Assembly (NCBI RefSeq): GCF_900102265.1
Contig: NZ_FNBH01000001.1
Coordinates: 930,001-994,000 of the forward strand
Length of the DNA: 64,000 nucleotides
DNA from: Epilithonimonas hungarica
GTDB lineage: Bacteria; Bacteroidota; Bacteroidia; Flavobacteriales; Weeksellaceae
Reading direction: 5' to 3'
In this document: positions 17,492 through 24,869 of the stretch, one piece after another
How the letters are laid out: each line of letters starts with the position of its first letter
How positions within the stretch are numbered: position 1 is the stretch's first letter
Translations under genes and position numbers: made by a program
The notes under the pieces: model-generated
Told to the model about the DNA's origin: nothing
Seen by the model: only the letters and a program-made list of their open reading frames with translations
The model's database searches: none

Positions 17492-17779
17492 CTAATAATA
17501 TTTTACCACTTCATATTTGGGCGTATGATTGGCATTATAAAAGGAATCTCTGAAGTGGATACGGAATATATACTCAAAAATGATAATATCTGTTACTCTG
17601 TCATTCTTAAAAATGAAAACGGTTTTAGTCTTAAAGAAAAAATATTTATTCCAGGTATAGATCCAGATATCATCATCCAATACTTTTTCTGGAATACCAT
17701 ACACTATCATTAATACTATCTTTGACTGATGAAGATGCTTCCTTACCAGGGTATCTATTTTCTTTATTTGTGCATTCAT
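17492..17779 (-). CDS. Small hypothetical protein, 95 residues
   Basis: An unrecognised short reading frame with protein-like content: a basic N-terminus (LVRKHLHQSK), then IVLMIVYGIPEKVLDDDIW, YTWNKYFFFKTKTVFIFKND and RVTDIIIFE. The pattern YG-P-KV, DD, W-Y, FIFKNDRVTD recalls small lipoproteins of the SmpA/OmlA kind in which a Gly-Pro turn precedes a displayed W-Y strand, but the lipobox is missing, so it could be a truncated remnant of such a gene. It lies between the T9SS remnant and the surface operon terminator. The stretch 17400-17491 shows nothing. Confidence 0.4.
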   Translation of the reverse strand: MNAQIKKIDTLVRKHLHQSKIVLMIVYGIPEKVLDDDIWIYTWNKYFFFKTKTVFIFKNDRVTDIIIFEYIFRIHFRDSFYNANHTPKYEVVKYY

Positions 17780-17827
17780 AAAAGATATTAATAATGTTCA
17801 GGTTTATATCATTTATAATAAGAGTGG

Positions 17828-17874
17828 AAAAAGCCGGACAGATAATTATGAAGAAAATTTAAAAACTGCCCGGC
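17828..17874 (-). terminator. Terminator of the surface-protein operon
   Basis: On the minus strand GCCGGGCAG and CTGTCCGGC pair (one G-U) around a 24-base loop and are followed by TTTTT. It begins 69 bases after the stop of the last operon gene at 17943. The G-U pair would be a mismatch on the other strand, which supports minus-strand transcription. Confidence 0.65.
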
Positions 17875-17942
17875 GAAAACTTACAGGAAAGATCCTGCAA
17901 GCAAAAAACACTTCCTTAGGATTCTTTGAAATCCATTTTACT

Positions 17943-18488
17943 CTAGTTCCAATAATTCCATCTTACACCATCAAATACTGCAAGTGTTCTGCTTACGGTA
18001 TCAAAGCACATCATTCCGGGATAAGGACTTTTAACAGCCTTATGAGGCTCTGAAATCCTAGGCAGGATCATTGCCTTATCCGACGATTCCAGGATAAATA
18101 CCCCTTTTGCGGAACTGCTTGCAGCACCTATAACTACACCATTACTTCTCTCATCAGAAGTGTTAATAACAAGATCATTGGTGCTTCCTGCATCCGAAAG
18201 ATCTTTCCATACATTATTTTCATACACCTGAACTTTCTGATTGCTTTTATTGAATAAAAATGTACCATTATTACTCGCGGGGTCAGAAGACAATGCTTTG
18301 GAAATATCATCCACTGCCGGAAGGATCACTCCTTTTATATTACCCGTCCGGCTATTGAAATCCAGAATTGTGGCTGTTCCTTCTACACTTTGCTTACCTC
18401 CCATAGAGACTTGTCCGCTGGCAAGATCTGCCAGCAAAACAAGTATTAGACTATTGATTATTATTTTATAATTCATTGTTGATGTCAT
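17943..18488 (-). CDS. Small exported partner of the giant surface protein, two tail modules
   Basis: A 181-residue secreted protein (177 if the ATG at 18476 is used) with signal peptide MNYKIIINSLILVLLADLASG. It contains two copies of a module: residues about 33-100 (GVILPAVDDISKALSSD to VQVYENNVWKDL) and about 115-181 (GVFILESSDKAMILPRISEP, PGMMCFDTVSRTLAVFDGVR, WNYW). The same module ends the 1411-residue protein encoded 2 bases upstream, so the two probably work together at the cell surface. The start at 18488 is preferred for its A-rich upstream bases and for possible translational coupling with the adhesin stop at 18491. There is no known family name; function is not assigned. Confidence 0.75.
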   Translation of the reverse strand: MTSTMNYKIIINSLILVLLADLASGQVSMGGKQSVEGTATILDFNSRTGNIKGVILPAVDDISKALSSDPASNNGTFLFNKSNQKVQVYENNVWKDLSDAGSTNDLVINTSDERSNGVVIGAASSSAKGVFILESSDKAMILPRISEPHKAVKSPYPGMMCFDTVSRTLAVFDGVRWNYWN

Positions 18489-18490
18489 TT

Positions 18491-21400
18491 TTAATTAGTG
18501 TCATTACATGTTCTACGGATACAATTCCATGTGATCCCATTGAATAATTTTACACATTTGTCCTGGATGTCATAGATGAGCATTCCCTCTTTAGGATCTT
18601 TGATAGAATCGTTTGTGAGATCTGGCGTTGTGCTCACGTGCGCAACTCTTGTAATCACAAATCCTTTTTCTTTTGATTCCAAAGCTATATGACCATTAGG
18701 AATAGACTCTGGCCAACCTGAAAGTTTTTCCTGAACTGTTATACCTACTTTTGTAGGTGTACCGCCGGATGTGAAATCTCCTGGTTTGGTGCAATATGCA
18801 GAAACAAATAGGAGCCTGTCTTCTACCTCACCATCTGTCGCTATGCCGGACACACTCAATATTTCTGAACTTATAGTCCCTATACGCGTGCGCACCATTT
18901 TATATCCTGTCGTAATTCCGGATGGTATTATCCCTTCTCCACTTGCAGCTCCAGAGGTCTTCCAAGTAAGAACTATATTTCCGCTTCCTGTAGCTATGGT
19001 TGCACTAGCTCGTTCCGAAGCATCAAAAACGCCGTTGTTGTTCCAGTCTATCCACGCACTTACAGTACCGGAAGCGGCGTTGTTTACATATGGCAAAGTA
19101 ACGGAATATGAAGTCTGACCTGTTGAATAATCAGGTAGGTTATCGTTCTCGTCATCATAGTTTGCTAGATTAAGGTCATCGGCATCAGCTGTTGTATTTC
19201 CTGTAACAGAACTTTCATAATCCTGTCTGTTTGGTCCTATATAAATTGCCGGACTACATAATGAAGGAGCGTGCTGTGCTATCCCGTAACTTGATGGGGC
19301 ATCTCCAAAATCGTAACCTGTACCCCAAACATCTGCAAACCCATATACATAATAATCAATATCACCTGTTCCCGTATCCGGATTGTTTACCCAGGCATCT
19401 GCATTATTCGGCATTACCAATCCCATTCTGATCTTAACATTTGTAAGGGTAGATCCATTTGTTAAAGATCCCAAATCTATCACAGGCAGATTTTGAGGAA
19501 GAGAAACCGTAGAACCAGTAATAGAGTAATTAGTTCCTGTGCCTCCATCTGTAAAAGACGTCGCAACATCAGAAACGGTATCACTTGTAGAAGCAAAATG
19601 ATATCCTGTTACCGAAGCCGAATTTTGGACGGGAAGCAACCTGATGTTCGGATTTGTTATTTGAACACCGTTTACCGAAATACCCAATATCTTGAAATAA
19701 GCGGTCTGCCCATTACCCAAAGTCCCTTCCCAAGCTTGGTTGGCATGGTTATATGCATATATTTTGAAGGTAGTTCCAGATACATTCTGCGTCCAGAAAC
19801 CTAACTTACTTATATCGATCAATACATTTGGTATTGTATTCCCTGTAGAATTGGTAAGGTTTACTCCGCCAAAATCAAATTCATTGGTTCTGGATGCGGA
19901 AGCAGAGGCATTTTGTAAATATGTAATAGCAGGAGCGGCATTTGCGCTGACATTAGATTTTGCTACCGGAACAGGCGTCGTATTTCCGCCATTTGTATTA
20001 TCAAAAGTACAAGTAGGCCACATTTCAGTATCTGTATCTGTTGCTGTATTATTCCCCGGAGTAGGATCTGAAGAGTTTACCGGTGGAATTACCGTAACAG
20101 TATTGGTAAGATTACCGGTATATGCCACGGGGACATTGATAGTAACCGTGTAAGTTATTGTAGCGCCTACAGGAAGACCTATCACATCATTAAGAGCGCC
20201 CGTTTGGGAACCAGTAATACTTGTGGTCGCACCACCTGTGAGTACAGGCACGGAATAAGACATATTAGCAGCAGGGATGCCAGCTGGCAAAGAATCTGAC
20301 ACCGTAGCTCCAAGCACACCGTAGGGCCCGCTGGTATTGCTTACTACAATAGTATAGGTATTGGTTGTACCAGGAATATAAGAGGTCTTACCATCTGTTT
20401 TGGTAACGCTCAGATCTGCCGGGAAAGTAATTACCGCATCAGGGCAATTTGTCCCATCGTTTCCATTGGCACCAATCGAGTTGGAAATTTTCACGGCTCT
20501 ACCTGTAGTTTTGTTGAATTGATAAAAGCCTGAACCATTATCTGCATTTCCAAAAATATCTCCAGAGGCATCGACATATAAAGCTCCTACGAGAGTGCCA
20601 TCCGGTAATCCGCTTGCTCCGATATTGGTAACTGTTCCAGTAACAGGGTCAATAGAAACCAATATATTAGCTCCTGATACTCCTTCGTAGCCAAAAAACA
20701 TTCCTGTTATTTTATCATAAACAATATCGTTCACATTTAATGATCTTGAAAGTGTAATCAATGTAGCAGTATTGGTTGTTACATCTATTCTATAAAACCT
20801 CGTTGACCCGGAATTAAGTACATAGTAATTTCCACCGTTATCAAATGCACCAGAGTTATAGCCACCTGTTGGTAAATTAGTCACAGCACCCAAGCTGGTA
20901 AATACTCCATTGGCGTCTATCCTTACCATATAGTTCGTAAAACCAGTGTCGGTTCTTATCCCATAGATCAAATTATCTACTGTATTGTAGCCAATACCAT
21001 TTACTTTCATACCTACAGGAGAAGTACCTATTGAGGTGATTGTAAAAGGATTAGTGGTATTGTCTAATTCATACAGAGTTGTTGTTCCTGCTAAAGGATA
21101 TTGTGACAAATAGAATTTCGTGTTACAGATAAAAGGTTTATTTGCTTTAACAATTAAGCACTGTGGTGTAATTCCGCTTGCATCCAAGCTCACATCAGTT
21201 CCTATTGTAATGTTCGAGGAGCTATTTGTAAACGCAGAGGGCATGCCTATACAAGATGCATTCAATTGTCCAGCAACATTTGTGATATCTACTTTTATTG
21301 TTGCACTTTGCCCAGGATTTAACTGTAAATTTGAAATAGCAACAGTTCCCGATCCTGGCGCAGCAACTATGCTTCCGCCTGTACCGCCAGTGATAGAAGC

Positions 21401-22726
21401 ATTGGCAATTGGTGCAACTTTTATACCTGCAGGTAAATTATCAGTAAAAGAAATGGTCTGGAGTATGGCATCAGACAACGTGTTCGTTACTGTCCATGTA
21501 TAGGTAGCTGTCCCGCCATCATAGATAGAAGTAGGCGATAATGTTTTTAATAGTTTTGGAGCAAGAGCCAAATCAACGGATATAAAGTAAGAACCACTGG
21601 CCAAAATATCGCCACCAGTGCTTTCTTGACGAAACGTTACATTTATAGGGTTAATTGAAGCTGTTAAAATACCAGAAGCATCAAATATATCAGCATCAAA
21701 ATCCCATGATTCGGCAGATCCATAAATATGTCCTGCACTAATTGGGTTACGGGCAATATAATTACCGGAAATTGCGGGTCCTCCATCTGCCGAAACATTA
21801 TTTTCGGAGGTCCAAGCAATAGAACTGTTTAGAGCATCCGTATCCGAACCCGTCATAGGATCCTTTAGGGATGTCAAAATATCACCCTGCCTTCCAAATT
21901 TTACATAATCCTCAAACTCTCTGTCTCCATAAGTACCCGTAACCCCTATTACAGCTTTTACATTACCTGAAGAAGGTACTTTTATGCCGGAAATATTAGT
22001 TTCTACAGTCGAATCATAAAAATATTGCCAATTATCTGCGACCGTTATACTTCTAAATTTTGAATTGGGATTAGAGTATACCACAATCATTGACCATCCA
22101 CCCATATTATAAGGCTGTGGATTGGGATCTGCCAAATAAAAGCGACCACCAACACCTCCTCCTGCAGTGCTTACATATCCGTTAGCAGGGACCATAGATG
22201 TAATATCCCAAATCATCTGACCATAACCTCCGGAAATCGTACTGTCAACCATATCCGATAAAAGATTGTCCGCTAAACTGGTGGCCGATGTCAAAGTAGT
22301 GTAACCCGCAGCTCCAGGTACTTTCAGTTTTACATCTGTGAATGCATCATAATTCGAATATCCATTTTCAATTGATAGAAATACCTTTTCAATCTTTGAT
22401 CCTGCAGGCAAAATCAAGTCTGCAGAGCTGGACATATTTGTAGAGCTGTCATCATCAACATCTGCTATTAACATAGTAGTATTATCGGCTGGTAAGCTAT
22501 AATACCACGAATTCCCAATTATTGTTGCACCACCCTGTAATGTTTCCTGATAACGAATTTGTGCCTGTGCAGGCACTACTGCATTATTTTTTGCTAAGCT
22601 TACTGTTTTCTTTTTTTGCTGTGGGTGGATCGTTGTAGAAGATGAGGACGACCCACGCTTATCTTGTGCATTAAGGTTTAAATAGCTTATTATGATCAAT
22701 AAGCCTGTCAGTATTTTTTTTATCAT
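18491..22726 (-). CDS. Giant exported surface protein with DUF11, propeller-like and GEVED domains
   Basis: A 1411-residue secreted protein, probably an adhesin or surface-layer component. A signal peptide (KKILTGLLIIISYLNLNAQ) is followed by a Ser/Lys-rich linker, a beta-rich domain with GGWSMIVVYSNP (to about 385), a DUF11-like domain (393-520, DGGTATYTWTVTNTLSDAI), a DUF6923/propeller-like region (535-765, ELDNTTNPFTITSIG, YNTVDNLIYGI), a clear DUF11 domain (770-900, TDGKTSYIPGTTNTYTIVVS), an uncharacterised stretch, a YDFGDAPSSYG linker at about 1140, a GEVED domain (about 1185-1330, AWIDWNNNGVFDASERASAT), and a tail module (1337-1405, GMLIYDIQDKCVKLFNGITW). No standard T9SS sorting domain is seen, so export beyond the periplasm is uncertain. 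Cysteines near the end (CVKLF, WNCIRRTC) may form disulfides. Confidence 0.85.
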   Translation of the reverse strand: MIKKILTGLLIIISYLNLNAQDKRGSSSSSTTIHPQQKKKTVSLAKNNAVVPAQAQIRYQETLQGGATIIGNSWYYSLPADNTTMLIADVDDDSSTNMSSSADLILPAGSKIEKVFLSIENGYSNYDAFTDVKLKVPGAAGYTTLTSATSLADNLLSDMVDSTISGGYGQMIWDITSMVPANGYVSTAGGGVGGRFYLADPNPQPYNMGGWSMIVVYSNPNSKFRSITVADNWQYFYDSTVETNISGIKVPSSGNVKAVIGVTGTYGDREFEDYVKFGRQGDILTSLKDPMTGSDTDALNSSIAWTSENNVSADGGPAISGNYIARNPISAGHIYGSAESWDFDADIFDASGILTASINPINVTFRQESTGGDILASGSYFISVDLALAPKLLKTLSPTSIYDGGTATYTWTVTNTLSDAILQTISFTDNLPAGIKVAPIANASITGGTGGSIVAAPGSGTVAISNLQLNPGQSATIKVDITNVAGQLNASCIGMPSAFTNSSSNITIGTDVSLDASGITPQCLIVKANKPFICNTKFYLSQYPLAGTTTLYELDNTTNPFTITSIGTSPVGMKVNGIGYNTVDNLIYGIRTDTGFTNYMVRIDANGVFTSLGAVTNLPTGGYNSGAFDNGGNYYVLNSGSTRFYRIDVTTNTATLITLSRSLNVNDIVYDKITGMFFGYEGVSGANILVSIDPVTGTVTNIGASGLPDGTLVGALYVDASGDIFGNADNGSGFYQFNKTTGRAVKISNSIGANGNDGTNCPDAVITFPADLSVTKTDGKTSYIPGTTNTYTIVVSNTSGPYGVLGATVSDSLPAGIPAANMSYSVPVLTGGATTSITGSQTGALNDVIGLPVGATITYTVTINVPVAYTGNLTNTVTVIPPVNSSDPTPGNNTATDTDTEMWPTCTFDNTNGGNTTPVPVAKSNVSANAAPAITYLQNASASASRTNEFDFGGVNLTNSTGNTIPNVLIDISKLGFWTQNVSGTTFKIYAYNHANQAWEGTLGNGQTAYFKILGISVNGVQITNPNIRLLPVQNSASVTGYHFASTSDTVSDVATSFTDGGTGTNYSITGSTVSLPQNLPVIDLGSLTNGSTLTNVKIRMGLVMPNNADAWVNNPDTGTGDIDYYVYGFADVWGTGYDFGDAPSSYGIAQHAPSLCSPAIYIGPNRQDYESSVTGNTTADADDLNLANYDDENDNLPDYSTGQTSYSVTLPYVNNAASGTVSAWIDWNNNGVFDASERASATIATGSGNIVLTWKTSGAASGEGIIPSGITTGYKMVRTRIGTISSEILSVSGIATDGEVEDRLLFVSAYCTKPGDFTSGGTPTKVGITVQEKLSGWPESIPNGHIALESKEKGFVITRVAHVSTTPDLTNDSIKDPKEGMLIYDIQDKCVKLFNGITWNCIRRTCNDTN

Positions 22727-22765
22727 AAGTATTTTAGTTAAACTAAATTTTGTGTTTTAATCTCT

Positions 22766-22798
22766 GGGTTTACTATGCATAGTCTGCTTAGGAAACCC
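22766..22798. promoter_or_regulatory. Nested palindrome upstream of the giant surface-protein gene
   Basis: A perfect 12-base palindrome ACTATGCATAGT (22772-22783) sits inside outer arms GGGTTT (22766-22771) and AAACCC (22793-22798). It lies 40-72 bases before the start codon at 22726, where an operator or leader hairpin would be placed. The binding protein is unknown. Confidence 0.5.
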
Positions 22799-22815
22799 TA
22801 TTTTTATTTTACAGA

Positions 22816-22878
22816 ACATACCGTCTGTTCCGTTTGGAGCAGGTGTTGTGTTCCGCCCGAGACATACCGTCTGTTCCG
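22816..22878 (-). repeat. Three 23-base-phased repeats before the giant surface-protein gene
   Basis: On the minus strand the heptamer CGGAACA recurs three times at exact 23-base spacing (plus-strand positions 22872-22878, 22849-22855, 22826-22832). The outer two extend to a 17-base identity CGGAACAGACGGTATGT (22862-22878 and 22816-22832). They lie between the DUF4469 gene stop and the surface-protein start. Confidence 0.6.
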
Positions 22879-22888
22879 GCTATGGTTT

Positions 22889-23620
22889 TTACTGTACGGT
22901 TAGTACCTTGTCAAAACTGGCCATACGATGCTCTTTCAGCATTTGTGTTCCGGAGAACTGTGTCAGTACTTCCAAGGTATAGGTACCGGATGCCATATCG
23001 GGGATTACTATAATAAGCTCCGAAGGATTGTTGGTCACCATATCATTACTTTCTACGGCAATTCTCTCCTGTGTGCCGGTATTCACAAAAAAGACCCCGT
23101 TGTTTGGATCATCTCCCGCTACCTTTATCTTATTACCGGAGATCTTCAGGTTACGGCCCGGCGTGATAAGATCATTCACAGAGCCACTCTTGACATCGGT
23201 CACCTGTAGGATGGAGCAGGCACTGTCTGCAATGCCGAGTATGCTTACTTCTATATTGGGGATCTCTGCTCTTAGCTTTTCTCCCTGGTTAAACTGGAAC
23301 AGGATGTTGTGCTTGTCGCTGCTAAAGGTTTCCGAAGGGCTGTCAAAAACCCCGCGTATCTGAGTTCCGGCAGTAAAATAGCCTGTATTGACAGAATAGC
23401 CATCACACAGCTGGTAGGCCATTTCTTTCAGAAACAGGGTAGTGGCGTGCTCCATAGCAGCGGCAGATACATCTGCTCCGCCTCTGTTGACTGCGGCTTC
23501 ACAGATTTGTTTAACATTCAGTGAACGCTCGCTTACAGTGCGTGCGATATAATCATTGGGATTGTCCTTAGTAAGGAGGTTCTCATAGAGATAGGCTTTG
23601 ATCTTGTGTAGTACTGCCAT
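22889..23620 (-). CDS. HU-like DNA-binding protein with DUF4469 Ig-like domain
   Basis: A 243-residue cytosolic-looking protein without a signal peptide. The N-terminal 125 residues match the Bacteroidota HU-like DNA-binding domain (KAYLYENLLTKDNPNDYIAR, LNVKQICEAAVNRGGADVSA, ALEMA-type helix then KEMAYQLCDGYSVNTGYFTA). The C-terminal half (about 150-243) is the DUF4469 Ig-like fold (ITPGRNLKISGNKIKVAGDD, PSELIIVIPDMASGTYTLEV). Such proteins are usually of unknown role in Bacteroides-group genomes and mobile elements. Here it is the gene before the giant surface protein, so a regulatory role on that operon is possible but unproved. Its G+C content is high for this window: 29 of the 60 bases from 23101 and 31 of 60 from 23401 are G or C. 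Confidence 0.8.
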   Translation of the reverse strand: MAVLHKIKAYLYENLLTKDNPNDYIARTVSERSLNVKQICEAAVNRGGADVSAAAMEHATTLFLKEMAYQLCDGYSVNTGYFTAGTQIRGVFDSPSETFSSDKHNILFQFNQGEKLRAEIPNIEVSILGIADSACSILQVTDVKSGSVNDLITPGRNLKISGNKIKVAGDDPNNGVFFVNTGTQERIAVESNDMVTNNPSELIIVIPDMASGTYTLEVLTQFSGTQMLKEHRMASFDKVLTVQ

Positions 23621-23637
23621 AATTCATCAGGTATTTA

Positions 23638-23860
23638 AGTGTTATTTGTTAATCATTCTACCAGCCCTCTGCGCGCTCCAATAATGATTACGTTTATTTT
23701 AACGGAACGCGCTTCGGGACAGCGTGGATATGATTTGGGTTTTAAATTTGTTTTTAAGTGTTTTTTCATCATTTCACCAGCTTTGTAGGCTCTCCAATAA
23801 TGATTACTTTATTTTTGCGGAGAGCGCTTTAGAATGGTCTGGATAATTATGAAATTGTGT
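23638..23860 (-). repeat. Diverged 118-base tandem duplication carrying paired hairpins
   Basis: Two related stretches start at 23638 and 23756 with AAGTGTT and share CACCAGC/TACCAGC and CTCCAATAATGATTAC. Each holds a hairpin: arms 23671-23679 with 23704-23712 (9 pairs, one G-U on the minus strand) and arms 23789-23795 with 23819-23825 (7 perfect pairs). The loops share TAATCATTATT on the minus strand. They fill the 267-base gap between two minus-strand genes. Confidence 0.6.
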
Positions 23861-23887
23861 TTGATAAGACTGGGTGCTGCCGAGCAC

Positions 23888-24466
23888 TTAGCAACAAGGA
23901 GGTGCTCTTCCCTGGTGGTAAGAACTTGCGTGATCCGGAAAAGATATACCGTGGGGGCGGAAGATAGGAGAGGTACCCCATACAAACAATAGCATGAAAT
24001 AAGCTTTTTCTGCCATGCCGGCTGCCCGCCAATGAAAATCTACGTTGCAGGCTAAAAATGATCTGCCTGATGAGACTGAAAATGAAGTGTCATTATCATA
24101 GGGACTACTGTTGATCTTTATTTCCTGGCGATTAGAGTCATTATATGTTTTTTGCACTTTATCTTCCGATGATTCAGTGCGCTTTATCAGGGTTTTAACT
24201 ATTTTTTCCTTGATATAAGACTTCTTAGATTGTATGGTCTCGTTTTCAATACTGCATTTCACATCTGCTGTGTGATTATTATCCGATTGTTTTTCATTTT
24301 GTATAGATATGACAGCACCATCACTGATGGTAATGTATTCCATCCCTGTAATAACTGTCTGTGCGTATAATGCCTGTACAGAAAATATAAAGAATAACAA
24401 TAGGAGGGTTTTCCAAAAAGATTTTGGAAAACCGGAGTTACTCGATATTGTTTTTGGATATGTCAT
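23888..24466 (-). CDS. Secreted orphan protein, 192 residues
   Basis: An exported protein of unknown function. After a polar N-terminus (MTYPKTISSNSGFPKSFWK) comes a strong signal core (TLLLLFFIFSVQALYAQ) and then VITGMEYITISDGAVISIQN, a motif style seen in many small flavobacterial secreted proteins. The middle is Lys/Glu/Ser-rich and likely disordered or helical (KKSYIKEKIVKTLIKRTESS); the end contains RPHGISFPDHASSYHQGRAP and two terminal cysteines. It is upstream of the HU-like gene on the same strand, separated by paired hairpins, so it may share a transcript. The start could also be an internal codon nearer the hydrophobic core. Confidence 0.55.
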   Translation of the reverse strand: MTYPKTISSNSGFPKSFWKTLLLLFFIFSVQALYAQTVITGMEYITISDGAVISIQNEKQSDNNHTADVKCSIENETIQSKKSYIKEKIVKTLIKRTESSEDKVQKTYNDSNRQEIKINSSPYDNDTSFSVSSGRSFLACNVDFHWRAAGMAEKAYFMLLFVWGTSPIFRPHGISFPDHASSYHQGRAPPCC

Positions 24467-24869
24467 TGTATAACAAAAACATCAGCAAAAGAGAAGGAAA
24501 GTAATTAACCGGGCTATAATAATGTAGATTAAGAAAAGCATAATAGCCCGATGTGTACTCTACTGAGAAGTTCAGTAACATCACTTGTGTCTGTGTTTGT
24601 GCTGCAAAGAGAATAATAAATGCTATATAGCCAAAAAAATACTCTACCTTATATGTACCTGATGTAAATTTTTGTGATATATAAAAGTGATAACTGATGA
24701 TATATTTTATAATCCTAAACGGAAATGTTATGCTTGAGGAACGTTAAAAACTCTTTGTAGATAGTGATTTGAGCTCTGTAGGTATGTAAAGGGTATATGT
24801 ATATTGATCGTTTTATACTATGATTGTAGTAAAAAATGAATTTATAACTCAAACCAAATATCTAACATT
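24467..24869. other. 403-base divergent intergenic region
   Basis: Separates the secreted orphan (minus) from the HAF-repeat gene (plus). The only clear structure is a perfect 8-base inverted repeat CGGGCTAT (24510-24517) and ATAGCCCG (24543-24550) with a 25-base loop, 44 bases before the orphan start codon. No reading frame, RNA gene or convincing promoter pair is seen in the rest, which is A+T rich. Confidence 0.5.

Noticed and set aside
17525-17713. Plus-strand frame of 62 codons opposite the small orphan
   Set aside because: Only one of the overlapping frames can be real; the minus frame has the better protein-like pattern, though both are weak.
19231-21503. Several plus-strand frames of 66-137 codons opposite the giant surface gene
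   Set aside because: They mirror the repetitive Thr/Gly/Asn-rich coding of the minus strand and have no start context; treated as shadows.
22816-22878. CRISPR array
   Set aside because: Only three short units, no full-length conserved repeats, and no cas genes in the window; better read as phased operator-like repeats.
23847-24032. Second minus-strand frame of 61 codons within the end of the secreted orphan gene
   Set aside because: Overlaps the longer frame that carries the signal peptide.
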